This document shows, in pieces, positions 7,740-14,612 of a stretch of DNA of 64,000 bases; position 1 is the first letter of the stretch; each line of letters starts with the position of its first letter. Made by a program: the position numbers and the translations under genes. The stretch comes from Citrobacter werkmanii NBRC 105721 (GTDB taxonomy: Bacteria; Pseudomonadota; Gammaproteobacteria; Enterobacterales; Enterobacteriaceae). Below the pieces are notes generated by a model. The model was not told the origin of the DNA. It did not search any database and worked only from the letters and a program-made list of their open reading frames with translations. The stretch lies in the NCBI GenBank assembly GCA_000759755.1, contig BBMW01000002.1, positions 62,001 to 126,000 of the forward strand, read 5' to 3'.

Positions 7740-7943
7740 ATGAAGCGAATCACCCAGCGTGAGGCTCTCGATTTGGGCCTTACTCGCTTCTACACCGGGA
7801 AGAAATGCATCCACGGTCATGATAGCGAGCGCTACACCCTTAGCGGTGAGTGTGTGCAGTGCAATAACGAACGGGCACGCCGACAGGCAAAGCTTCGTTC
7901 GGAAAAGATGAAGGCCGCCAGAATGGCAAGAGAGGCAGCATGA
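7740..7943 (+). CDS. Small Cys/His-rich putative zinc-binding protein
   Basis: A 67-residue basic protein with CIHGHDSERYTLSGECVQCN: a C-x2-H and a C-x2-C pair that can bind zinc, as in small phage proteins related to HNH/zinc-ribbon modules. The N-terminus (KRITQREALDLGLTRFYTGK) is conserved in that group. The tail is Arg/Lys/Ala-rich. It overlaps the methyltransferase gene by ATGA and is probably co-translated with it. The biochemical role is unknown. Confidence 0.7.
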   Translation: MKRITQREALDLGLTRFYTGKKCIHGHDSERYTLSGECVQCNNERARRQAKLRSEKMKAARMAREAA

Positions 7944-9019
7944 TCACAGCAGCCTACTACAACGAAATCGACCAATTTGCAGCTCAATGGCTGCGCAACC
8001 TGATCGCCGGCGGTCATATTGCACCAGGCGAAGTTGATGAAAGGAGTATTGAAGATGTCACACCTGACGACCTCAGAGGATTTACCCAATGCCACTTTTT
8101 CGCCGGAATTGGCGTCTGGTCACATGCTCTGCGTTTGGCCGGGTGGCCTGATAACAAACCGATATGGACAGGAAGTTGCCCATGCCAGCCTTTCTCCGCG
8201 ACTGGCAAAGGCTCTGGGTTTGATGACGACAGGCATCTGTGGCCTGCGTTTGGTTGGCTTATCAAGCAGTGCCGGCCTGAGCGCGTCTTTGGCGAGCAGG
8301 TTGCAGGAGGTCGTGCGGACCCATGGTTCGACCTTGTACAAAATGACGTGGAAAGAATGGGGTACGCCTTCGGGATTACGCCGTTCCCGGCTGCGGGCAT
8401 CGGTGCGCCGCACATCAGAGAGCGAGCTTACTGGGTGGCCCACGCCAGTAGTGGGAGATATGACAGGCGGACCGAGGCCGCCGGACAAGAAGCGCGGACC
8501 GGCGCCGGGATTGCAATCAGCAACTGCGTTGATGGGGTGGGTAACGCCAACGTCACGCGACTGGAAGGACTCTGCGGGAATGACTGCGCAGCGGGATGGG
8601 AAGGAACGACTGGACCAGCTACCAAGGCAGGCATTCATGATGGGCTGGCCCACACCGACAACGAGCAACACCCGATCGCCATCAGAGGATGCGGCCATGA
8701 ATATGTATCGACAGGACGGCAGCAAGACCCAGCAGCGTTTGCAGGACTTCGCGGGGATTACCGGCCCCTTGAGGTTAACGGTTTTTGGCGAGATGCGGAC
8801 TGGCTCTTTTGTCGAGATGGCAAATGGCGTCCAGTTGAACCCGGCACATTCCCGCTGGTTGATGGGGCTGCCGCGCGCTTGGGACGAGTCGAGCCCGGGG
8901 TGGCAAGAGTGGCAAGCAGCAACCGCGTCGGCCGACTCAAAGGCTATGGTAACGCCATAAACGCACAGGCGGCGGCTGAATTCATACGTGCTTATATGGG
9001 GGTTAGCTATGGCCGGTGA
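7940..9019 (+). CDS. DNA cytosine-C5 methyltransferase (host frame of an overlapping gene pair)
   Basis: A 359-residue Dcm-type enzyme. Motif I is FAGIGVWSHALRLAGW (about residue 53), motif IV is GSCPCQPFS with the catalytic Cys, GEQVAGG takes the place of the usual ENV motif, GAPHIRERAYWVA matches motif VIII, and LKGYGNAINAQAAAEFI is motif X. The region GKWRPVEPGTFPLVDG is also typical of phage members. It methylates cytosine in an unknown target, probably against host restriction. It is coupled to the zinc-finger gene by ATGA. About 900 bases of it (8055-8960) also encode a second protein in the +1 frame, which explains its unusual composition between motifs VIII and X. Confidence 0.88.
   Translation: MITAAYYNEIDQFAAQWLRNLIAGGHIAPGEVDERSIEDVTPDDLRGFTQCHFFAGIGVWSHALRLAGWPDNKPIWTGSCPCQPFSATGKGSGFDDDRHLWPAFGWLIKQCRPERVFGEQVAGGRADPWFDLVQNDVERMGYAFGITPFPAAGIGAPHIRERAYWVAHASSGRYDRRTEAAGQEARTGAGIAISNCVDGVGNANVTRLEGLCGNDCAAGWEGTTGPATKAGIHDGLAHTDNEQHPIAIRGCGHEYVSTGRQQDPAAFAGLRGDYRPLEVNGFWRDADWLFCRDGKWRPVEPGTFPLVDGAAARLGRVEPGVARVASSNRVGRLKGYGNAINAQAAAEFIRAYMGVSYGR
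8055..8960 (+). CDS. Conserved protein overprinted inside the cytosine methyltransferase gene
   Basis: A 301-residue frame lying entirely inside the methyltransferase gene, shifted by one base. The start at 8055 has a strong AAAGGAG ribosome site (8040-8046) eight bases upstream, which a chance frame would not need. The product shows patterned features of a known phage protein group: STLYKMTWKEWGTPSGLRRS, RASVRRTSESE, three GW-(P/V)-TP repeats (GWPTPVVGD, GWVTPTSRD, GWPTPTTSN) and LNPAHSRWLMGLPRAWD near the C-terminus. In the other frame the same bases give WVAHAS, GNANVT and LAHTDN, which are normal methyltransferase segments. Function is unknown. Confidence 0.75.
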   Translation: MSHLTTSEDLPNATFSPELASGHMLCVWPGGLITNRYGQEVAHASLSPRLAKALGLMTTGICGLRLVGLSSSAGLSASLASRLQEVVRTHGSTLYKMTWKEWGTPSGLRRSRLRASVRRTSESELTGWPTPVVGDMTGGPRPPDKKRGPAPGLQSATALMGWVTPTSRDWKDSAGMTAQRDGKERLDQLPRQAFMMGWPTPTTSNTRSPSEDAAMNMYRQDGSKTQQRLQDFAGITGPLRLTVFGEMRTGSFVEMANGVQLNPAHSRWLMGLPRAWDESSPGWQEWQAATASADSKAMVTP

Positions 9020-9686
9020 CTGGATCAAGATGCGTGCCGACCTGCACACGCACCCTAAAGTTGTCCGCATGGCGTCCGCATTGAAAGCGGACAGATTGCG
9101 GATAGTTGGCGGACTACATTACGCATGGTGTCTTTTTGATGTCCACTCTGTTGACGGTTTTCTTGACGGATACAGTGCGGAGACTCTCGACGACCTGATC
9201 GGCTTCCCCGGATTCGCGCGTGCAATGATGGCTGTCGGATGGCTGGAAGAAGAAGGCGAAAGCCTAGTAATGCCGCGCTTTGAAGCCCATAACGGACAGT
9301 CTGCCAAGCGTCGTGCGCAGGACGCAGACAGGAAGAGAAATGTCCGCAAAGCGTCCGCATCAGAAGCGGACAAAAAGCGGACCAGAGAAGAGAAGAGAAG
9401 AGAAGATATTAAACCCCATATAAACCCCACTCATAACGCGCGCGCGAAAAATCCTGTGGATAACTTTTCGGAGGAACAATTTGCGATGTCGGATGAATGG
9501 AAGCCGGATCTCGATTTCACTGAACAGTCACGTGGTTGGGGAACTCCGGTGCATAGTGACGTGAAGAAAACAGAGCTGAAGGCGTTTATCGATTTCTGGA
9601 AGTACGAAGATGTCCAGTTAAACCAGTACCAGTGGCAGCAGAAACTGGCCAGGCATATCATCCACATCAGGGGTGACAGCTCGTAG
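9009..9686 (+). CDS. Phage replication protein (DnaT-like C-terminal domain)
   Basis: Start at 9009 (MAGDWIKMRADLHTHPKVV) after a GGGGGT ribosome site, overlapping the methyltransferase end by 11 bases; product 225 residues. The N-terminal third matches phage replication initiators that begin with this winged-helix-like segment. A basic linker (KRRAQDADRKRNVRK, then Lys/Arg/Glu runs) follows, and the C-terminus (WGTPVHSDVKKTELKAFIDF, WQQKLARHII) looks like the DnaT ssDNA-binding domain. It probably loads host replication proteins at the phage origin. No separate helicase gene is seen, so it would depend on host DnaB. Confidence 0.7.
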   Translation: MAGDWIKMRADLHTHPKVVRMASALKADRLRIVGGLHYAWCLFDVHSVDGFLDGYSAETLDDLIGFPGFARAMMAVGWLEEEGESLVMPRFEAHNGQSAKRRAQDADRKRNVRKASASEADKKRTREEKRREDIKPHINPTHNARAKNPVDNFSEEQFAMSDEWKPDLDFTEQSRGWGTPVHSDVKKTELKAFIDFWKYEDVQLNQYQWQQKLARHIIHIRGDSS

Positions 9687-9735
9687 AAGTGATTATTTGC
9701 AACGGCGCAGTAGCGCATTTTTTTACATCCAGTGA

Positions 9736-9814
9736 ATTACCAAAAGGGTAATAAAATATGCGCATTGCTATTGAAATTAACTCATTTGTGGTTTTAAATT
9801 ACCTGAGAGGTAAA
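9736..9814 (+). promoter_or_regulatory. Two operators and a CATTTGTGGTTT motif upstream of the resolvase gene
   Basis: A perfect operator (9736-9752) and a one-mismatch operator (9798-9814) flank a copy of the second motif at 9783-9794. The spacing from first operator to second motif is 47 bases, as in three other prophage modules. A 24-codon frame (9758-9832) beginning MRIAIEINSFVV crosses this region; it may be chance. Confidence 0.7.
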
Positions 9815-9816
9815 TC

Positions 9817-10281
9817 ATGGCGGCAGTATTAGGGATTGACCCTGGATGCAGCGGATCTCTGGTCCTGATAACTGAGCATGGCGGATACATCGACCACCTG
9901 GCAATGCCGACCATCAAGGTTGGAACCAAGTCCAGAATCAACGGCGCAGCGGTAGCGGCATGGATGCGTAAGTACGGAATTACGCACGCGTACCTCGAGC
10001 AGGTAGGCGCAATGCCAGGGCAGGGAACGGCGAGCATGTTCACGTTCGGTCATGCCGCTGGGGTAGCGGAGGGGATCCTTCAGGGGCTGAACATTCCGTA
10101 CACGCTGGTTACGCCGCAGGCCTGGAAGAAGTCAGCCGGGCTGATCGGTAGCGATAAAGACGCGGCGCGCAGCCGGGCCATTCAGCTATACCCGGAACTC
10201 AGGGCGCTGGATGCAAAAGCGAAAGGCCAGGCCATAGCTGATGCGCTGTTAATCGCCAGGCACGGGATTGGTATCAAATAA
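9817..10281 (+). CDS. RuvC-fold Holliday junction resolvase-like protein
   Basis: A 154-residue protein with the RuvC/RNase H-fold pattern: VLGIDPGCSGSLVL (first catalytic Asp), AYLEQVGAMPGQGTASMF (catalytic Glu) and a C-terminal AIADALLIARHG that provides the last acidic residue. Phage versions cleave branched DNA to clear replication and recombination intermediates before packaging. It stands alone behind its own operator module. The family call is firm; substrate preference is inferred. Confidence 0.85.
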   Translation: MAAVLGIDPGCSGSLVLITEHGGYIDHLAMPTIKVGTKSRINGAAVAAWMRKYGITHAYLEQVGAMPGQGTASMFTFGHAAGVAEGILQGLNIPYTLVTPQAWKKSAGLIGSDKDAARSRAIQLYPELRALDAKAKGQAIADALLIARHGIGIK

Positions 10282-10337
10282 CGATCCTTTTAGTTATCAA
10301 ACTAATCAATAACTTATACGGGTAAGCGAGGGTAATA

Positions 10338-10847
10338 ATGGGAAGCAATATCATTGAGTTGGCGAAGTTAGGACATGAACGTGCTGCTGAACTGAAAGCA
10401 TCATGCGGTGCTGTCGACGTGCGCAGTCTGGCGCAACTGATTAGCGATCTGGCTACACAGCTTGAAGTGCAGTTTGTTCGCTCAACCAACATGGCAGTAC
10501 AGCTCGCTAACGCCGAGAGCAAGTGCAGGGAGCTGGCGGCGGAGAATGCTCATGCGCGTGAGCGCCATATATTCATCCGCGCGCTGGCGGTTTCGATTCT
10601 TGAGCATAGTGGCGGCCGCATGGACTGGCGTGGCGCAATGGAAGACGCAACCGAACTACTCCAAACGGTGGATTCAGTGTATGCAAAAACCCCATCCACC
10701 GACGCTTTCCTGGCTGAAGTACGGGCGCAGGGTGTGGAGGAGGCAATCAATTGCATAAAAACGATGATGGCCAACACAGCACCGGCACATCATGCGGTAG
10801 GCATGTTACACGCATTAGCTGCACAACTTCGCATAGGAGGTCAGTGA
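10338..10847 (+). CDS. Ead/Ea22-like phage accessory protein
   Basis: A 169-residue, Ala/Glu-rich, largely helical protein. The middle (SLAQLISDLATQLEVQFVRS, then AESKCRELAAENAHARER) and the C-terminus (FLAEVRAQGVEEAINCIKTM) follow the pattern of the mosaic Ea22/Ead-type proteins common between replication and late genes of lambdoid phages. Members vary by exchanging segments and their function is unknown. It overlaps the HNH gene as TGATG. Confidence 0.65.
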   Translation: MGSNIIELAKLGHERAAELKASCGAVDVRSLAQLISDLATQLEVQFVRSTNMAVQLANAESKCRELAAENAHARERHIFIRALAVSILEHSGGRMDWRGAMEDATELLQTVDSVYAKTPSTDAFLAEVRAQGVEEAINCIKTMMANTAPAHHAVGMLHALAAQLRIGGQ

Positions 10848-11359
10848 TGCTAACTCAGGATCGCCTTAAAGAGCTTTTTAATTACGATAGCGCCACAGGT
10901 GTTTTCACTAGGATAAAAACAACATCAAGCAGGGCCATGAAAGGGTTTATTGCTGGTTCAGTAAGCTCTCATGGATATCTGCGGATTCGAATAGATGGAA
11001 GAGTGTATTTTGCTCATAGGCTCGCGTGGCTATATGAGTTTGGAGAATTCCCGCTAGGAATAATGGATCACATAAACGGAGACAGAAAGGACAACAGAAT
11101 CATTAATCTCCGACAGGCATCGTTAAGCCAAAATGGATTTAACCGAAGAATGCAATCAACCAATAAGTCAGGAGTTAAAGGCGTTTCTTGGAGCAACAGA
11201 GACAATAAGTGGAGAGCAGTGATTATGCACGAAGGTAAGTCAATCAATGTTGGTTATTTCACTGAGAAAAATGCTGCTGCTGATGCCATTGAAAAGAAAC
11301 GGTCTGAATTGCACGGTGAATTTGCAAACTCCGGCATTGAGCTGGAGGCAGCCCAATGA
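10847..11359 (+). CDS. HNH-AP2 homing-type endonuclease
   Basis: The start at 10847 follows GGAGG and overlaps the previous stop (TGATG); product 170 residues. An HNH nuclease domain spans about residues 45-105 (AHRLAWLYEFGEFPLGIMDH, with INGDRKDNRI and NLRQAS). An AP2-type DNA-binding domain spans about 110-160 (SGVKGVSWSNRDNKWRAV, NVGYFTEKNAAADA). This is the architecture of free-standing phage homing endonucleases, which cut a related phage lacking the gene and spread by repair. The gene is more AT-rich than its neighbours, a sign of separate arrival. Confidence 0.88.
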   Translation: MLTQDRLKELFNYDSATGVFTRIKTTSSRAMKGFIAGSVSSHGYLRIRIDGRVYFAHRLAWLYEFGEFPLGIMDHINGDRKDNRIINLRQASLSQNGFNRRMQSTNKSGVKGVSWSNRDNKWRAVIMHEGKSINVGYFTEKNAAADAIEKKRSELHGEFANSGIELEAAQ

Positions 11360-11997
11360 CAGCACTCAACAAACAGGCGCTGACAGATGAAGCGATCAGC
11401 CAGGCTTTCACTGGCACAAATTTCGGTAGGGATGACCTGAGAAACATTCTTGCGGAAACAGTCATTGATGCGGCTGCTGGCTGGCGGTGCGGGTACACAG
11501 CAACAATTATCTGTACTCAGCTTGGACTTTTAACCCCGAAGGGTAGTGCGTCCGCTCTTGGCTTGAGGTTTATCAGTGAACACGTTCAGCGCGAAACAAA
11601 ACGCCTGAAGGATGGGCTGGAAGCCGCAGAGAACAACCTCATTGATAGCGAATGTCATGTTGCTGAACTGGAAGAAGCTCTACGTGATAAACAGGCGTTA
11701 CTTGAAGCGCTGGATAATGCCCTCTGCGAACTCCTACCCGGAACTCAGTACATGGACCCGCCAGATGGTGGCAGCGTTACGCCACTGGAGCAGGTACGCC
11801 GGATGGTGACTGACTATCGGGACAGGATTGCAGTGCTGTCTGCTAGTCATAGCAAGCTGAGAGACACGATGGCAACCATCCACAATACCATCCGAATGGA
11901 TGGCGGCTATACGCCACTGGCAGCAATCCTTAACGCTGCTAAACGCGCACATGAAGAATCAGCCACAGCCGCTGGCCTTGGCGTGAAGGGAGAGTGA
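11356..11997 (+). CDS. Phage accessory protein with coiled coil (Ead-like)
   Basis: A 213-residue protein coupled by ATGA to the HNH gene. The N-terminal part (GWRCGYTATIICTQLGLLTP) looks like a small folded domain seen in Ead-type proteins; residues about 80-125 form a coiled coil (DGLEAAENNLIDSECHVAEL). The rest is helical with no known motif. It belongs to the variable accessory block before the late genes; no function can be assigned. Confidence 0.65.
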   Translation: MTALNKQALTDEAISQAFTGTNFGRDDLRNILAETVIDAAAGWRCGYTATIICTQLGLLTPKGSASALGLRFISEHVQRETKRLKDGLEAAENNLIDSECHVAELEEALRDKQALLEALDNALCELLPGTQYMDPPDGGSVTPLEQVRRMVTDYRDRIAVLSASHSKLRDTMATIHNTIRMDGGYTPLAAILNAAKRAHEESATAAGLGVKGE

Positions 11998-11999
11998 GC

Positions 12000-12179
12000 A
12001 TGAAGCTAGACGTAACTCCCTCTCAACTTGAGGCAATTAAGCGCCTTACCGACGATTGCGCATCAATGATCGGTTGTGGTGATGATGATTCAGATAAGGC
12101 CTGGGCGCGAAATGTTGACCTTATTGACCGCATGCTAAAAAAGAACGGCCACGAAAGAGACTTCAAAGGTGAGGACTAA
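12000..12179 (+). CDS. Small phage protein, 59 aa
   Basis: Start at 12000 is preferred over the GTG six bases earlier because AAGGGAG lies seven bases upstream. The product (MKLDVTPSQLEAIKRLTDDC, acidic GCGDDDSDKAWARN) is small and helical and recognised only as a type of short phage accessory protein. It sits between two accessory genes with three-base gaps. Confidence 0.6.
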   Translation: MKLDVTPSQLEAIKRLTDDCASMIGCGDDDSDKAWARNVDLIDRMLKKNGHERDFKGED

Positions 12180-12182
12180 CCC

Positions 12183-13043
12183 ATGAAAACTAACCACCCG
12201 GCGCACGGTCCTGTATCACTCGATCGCCTGCACCAGATAAGCGAAATACTCAGCAAAGCAGCCGCACAAAGTGACGGAGGTAATCTCGGCTACGCAATGG
12301 CTGATGCTGTGAAGGTGATTGATGGGGTGATAGCGGCGTTTGGTGCTGAGCCTGTTGGTACGTTCAAAAAGGGACCGTGTGGATACTACTCATCTTTCCA
12401 TGAAGATGCTGTGCCGCTCTACACCGCACCGCCGCCAGCTCCGGTAGTGCCGCTTCCGGATGCGGTTAGCGTGCTGCTTAATCACCTTGAAGATGTGTTG
12501 TCGGATGATGCTTTTAATTTAATCGACGTGAAGACGTGGAATGCCGTCTCAATGCTGACATGCCCTGACGCCTGCCGCGCCGCCATGCTTAAGGCTGGCA
12601 ACCATACCGAGCAACACCTCGACATGGTAGTCCATTCTGGTGATGCCAAAGAAAAGGTCGATTGCAGGTTGCCATTCGATCAGTGGCTATCACAGCAAAA
12701 TGAGCCGATAGACGTCGATTGTGGTTGTGTAACCACTGAGGCATTTTACCACTGGCTGCGTGTTGCTTATGAGGCTGGCAACTCTCCGGTAACTCAGGAT
12801 GGTTACGTGCTGGTCCAGAAGAAACTAACCGCTGAGAACGGCGCAAAGAGTGTGCTGTCCGGTGAGTTTTCAGAAAAGAAATTTATAAACTGCCCAGAGT
12901 GTTTTGGTGATGATGATTGCGAAACCTGCGACGGCAGCGGAAGAATTGAAATCACCGTTCCTGTCACATGGACGACCATCAAAGCTATTTGGGCTAAAGG
13001 TGTCGAGCATTTCTCAGCAGCACCGCGGCAGGAGGCTGAATGA
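12183..13043 (+). CDS. Mosaic phage accessory protein with C-terminal zinc ribbon
   Basis: A 286-residue protein. The first 90 residues end in AVPLYTAPPPAPVVPLPDAV, the junction phrase typical of mosaic Ead-like proteins, in which N- and C-terminal parts are shuffled. The C-terminus has a DnaJ-type zinc motif CPECFGDDDCETCDGSGRIE (C-x2-C and C-x2-C) followed by ITVPVTWTTIKAIWAKGVEH. Several further Cys occur in the middle (DCGCVTTEAFYHWLRVAYEA). Function unknown. Confidence 0.65.
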   Translation: MKTNHPAHGPVSLDRLHQISEILSKAAAQSDGGNLGYAMADAVKVIDGVIAAFGAEPVGTFKKGPCGYYSSFHEDAVPLYTAPPPAPVVPLPDAVSVLLNHLEDVLSDDAFNLIDVKTWNAVSMLTCPDACRAAMLKAGNHTEQHLDMVVHSGDAKEKVDCRLPFDQWLSQQNEPIDVDCGCVTTEAFYHWLRVAYEAGNSPVTQDGYVLVQKKLTAENGAKSVLSGEFSEKKFINCPECFGDDDCETCDGSGRIEITVPVTWTTIKAIWAKGVEHFSAAPRQEAE

Positions 13044-13270
13044 TGAGACGCTCAAGTTGGGATGCTCGCCTTGATAAGCGCGTGAATATCGAGAAGCTAG
13101 AAGAACAAGGTCTTATAGCTGACAGTATGGAAGTTAGAAGGAGTCTTGTTGAACGAGTTATGAGAGGAGAAATAACTCCAGAGCAGTCCAGGGAAGAGCT
13201 GAAACGGATTCAGAGAAATGCCAAGCGCAATGGACTTAAAACCAGAAACCAGGCATGGAGAGAAGGTTGA
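13040..13270 (+). CDS. Small basic phage protein, 76 aa
   Basis: Starts with ATGATGA at 13040, overlapping the previous stop. The product is strongly charged and helical (ARLDKRVNIEKLEEQGLIAD, SREELKRIQRNAKRNGLKTR). It abuts the next gene, whose ATG overlaps its stop. No family recognised. Confidence 0.55.
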   Translation: MMRRSSWDARLDKRVNIEKLEEQGLIADSMEVRRSLVERVMRGEITPEQSREELKRIQRNAKRNGLKTRNQAWREG

Positions 13271-13608
13271 TGGCTAAATCCGCAGCAGAGCGCAAAAAAG
13301 CGCAACGTGCCCGACAGGCGGAAGCCGGTGAGCGCAAACTTGAATTGCAACTCGACGAGCAGGAACTGGAGATGCTGGCTCGAAACTGCGCCGCCCGTCG
13401 CCCTGGTCGTGCGCCGTATGACATGAACGAGTACATCGCGTTGCTTATACGCCAGGATGATGCACGCGTGCGTGGGCGTATAAAATCGATCAGCAGAAAA
13501 CGTTGCGGTAAGTGCGGCGATGCGCTGCCAGTCGATTCATGCCCGTGTGATGGTGATTCAGCATGTTGGGTGACGCGTGGCTGGCATGAGACTAAGTTGC
13601 CAGTGTGA
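13270..13608 (+). CDS. Phage protein with zinc-finger-like Cys cluster, 112 aa
   Basis: The start at 13270 (MAKSAAERKKAQRARQAEAG) overlaps the previous stop and follows GAGAAGG. A basic N-terminal helix is followed by ELQLDEQELEMLARNC and NEYIALLIRQDDARVRGRIK, then Cys pairs C-G-K-C and C-P-C that may bind zinc. Proteins of this kind are common in Epsilon15-like and other coliphages before the terminase genes. It could be a DNA- or RNA-binding regulator; evidence is compositional. Its stop codon is part of the GTGACATGTCAC palindrome. Confidence 0.65.
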   Translation: MAKSAAERKKAQRARQAEAGERKLELQLDEQELEMLARNCAARRPGRAPYDMNEYIALLIRQDDARVRGRIKSISRKRCGKCGDALPVDSCPCDGDSACWVTRGWHETKLPV

Positions 13609-13616
13609 CATGTCAC
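13605..13616. repeat. Palindrome GTGACATGTCAC, copy 1
   Basis: A perfect 12-bp palindrome including the TGA stop of the 112-aa gene. Further copies lie at 16118, 33428 and 40818, always at gene ends. Confidence 0.8.
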
Positions 13617-13648
13617 GGAGATGTTGACGGAATTTCATTGTAATTGTA

Positions 13649-13664
13649 CTGTGTATTTATACAG
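13649..13664 (+). promoter_or_regulatory. LexA (SOS) box
   Basis: CTGT-N8-ACAG with an AT-rich centre (GTATTTAT), extended by TA on both sides, matches the LexA consensus. It lies 20 bases upstream of the 85-aa gene at 13684, overlapping its likely promoter. Confidence 0.85.
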
Positions 13665-13683
13665 TAATTTTCGGTGAAATAAC

Positions 13684-13941
13684 ATGGGGTCAAAAAATCC
13701 AAATTGCACGATCATCTATCGGGGTGAGTTTATCGAAAGCGTACCAGATGGTAGCTGGCTGATAATACAACGAGCAAAAGAGTATGGCGGAGGATTCTGG
13801 TTGGGTAAGGCTTATGTTGATTGTTTCTGGCTTGAGTTTGAAAAACCAATGTCTCTCCGCGATTGTATGCACTACAGCGTTGTGCATGATGGAATGGTTA
13901 ATAACGGTCAGACATTTGACGATGAATTTAAACTTATTTAG
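13684..13941 (+). CDS. SOS-controlled small phage protein, 85 aa
   Basis: An 85-residue protein (MGSKNPNCTIIYRGEFIESV, then SWLIIQRAKEYGGGFWLGKA) of no recognised family. A LexA box stands directly upstream, and an intrinsic terminator (13947-13972) directly downstream, so it is a single-gene SOS unit. In Gifsy-type prophages LexA-controlled units of this size encode antirepressors; that role here is an analogy, not shown by similarity. Confidence 0.7.
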   Translation: MGSKNPNCTIIYRGEFIESVPDGSWLIIQRAKEYGGGFWLGKAYVDCFWLEFEKPMSLRDCMHYSVVHDGMVNNGQTFDDEFKLI

Positions 13942-13946
13942 CAATG

Positions 13947-13972
13947 GCCGCCGACTATGGCGGCTTTGTTTT
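13947..13972 (+). terminator. Intrinsic terminator after the SOS gene
   Basis: Stem GCCGCC/GGCGGC with loop GACTAT followed by TTTGTTTT. Confidence 0.8.
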
Positions 13973-13982
13973 GCGTGTTACT

Positions 13983-13999
13983 ATTACCAAAACGGTAAT
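13983..13999. promoter_or_regulatory. Repressor-type operator upstream of terminase
   Basis: Perfect ATTACC-AAAAC-GGTAAT palindrome, 20 bases before the terminase small-subunit start, directly after the upstream terminator. Confidence 0.75.
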
Positions 14000-14018
14000 T
14001 ATTACTTCGGTGGTAACA

Positions 14019-14612
14019 ATGCCCGCAGAACCAAAAGCACCAAAACGTAAATCAACGCAGTATAAGCCACTTACAGCGATGCAGGAGGCTTACGCGCAGG
14101 AATATACCAAATGCCCTGAGAATCAGACTCAGGCAGCGATTAACGCAGGATTCTCGCCAAATACGGCAGCGGTCAAAGCCAGCGTCATGATGCGTGATGA
14201 GCGTATCCAGAAACGGATCGCCGAACTGATGGAAGAGCGCAACAAGCGCTTGCGCGTCAGTGCCGATTACGTACTGCTCAGGCTGGTGGAAATAGACCAG
14301 ATGGATGTGCTGGATATCCTGAACGACGACGGCACCCTGAAGCCTATCCGCGAGTGGCCAAAGATATGGCGTACTACACTGAGCGGTTTCGATTTGTCAT
14401 CGACCATCATGAACATGAACGAGGATTCGATAGAGACAATCCTCAAAAAAATCAAATGGCCTGACAAGGTGAAGAACCTCGAGCTTATCGGTAAGCACGT
14501 CGACGTCAATGCGTTCAAAGAGCGCCTGGAGGTTTCCGGCACCGTCACCATTGCCGACCGCATGGCGAAGGCCCGCCGTCGCGTGAAAGAGCAGGCTGGT
14601 GGTGAAGAATGA
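14019..14612 (+). CDS. terS: Terminase small subunit
   Basis: A 197-residue DNA-packaging protein. The N-terminus is basic (MPAEPKAPKRKSTQYKPL), followed by the terminase HTH region (TAMQEAYAQEYTKCPENQTQ, AAINAGFSPNTAAVKASVMM) that recognises phage DNA; the C-terminus (IADRMAKARRRVKEQAGGEE) is basic and probably contacts the large subunit. The start at 14019 is chosen because upstream codons run through the operator at 13983-13999. It overlaps terL by ATGA. Confidence 0.9.
   Translation: MPAEPKAPKRKSTQYKPLTAMQEAYAQEYTKCPENQTQAAINAGFSPNTAAVKASVMMRDERIQKRIAELMEERNKRLRVSADYVLLRLVEIDQMDVLDILNDDGTLKPIREWPKIWRTTLSGFDLSSTIMNMNEDSIETILKKIKWPDKVKNLELIGKHVDVNAFKERLEVSGTVTIADRMAKARRRVKEQAGGEE

Noticed and set aside
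8120-9070. Long minus-strand frame (316 codons) opposite the methyltransferase
   Set aside because: No ribosome site or family pattern; GC-rich double-coding DNA readily leaves the opposite strand open.
9758-9832. 24-codon frame MRIAIEINSFVV... between two operators
   Set aside because: Weak ribosome site and overlap with regulatory motifs and the resolvase start; kept only as a remark.
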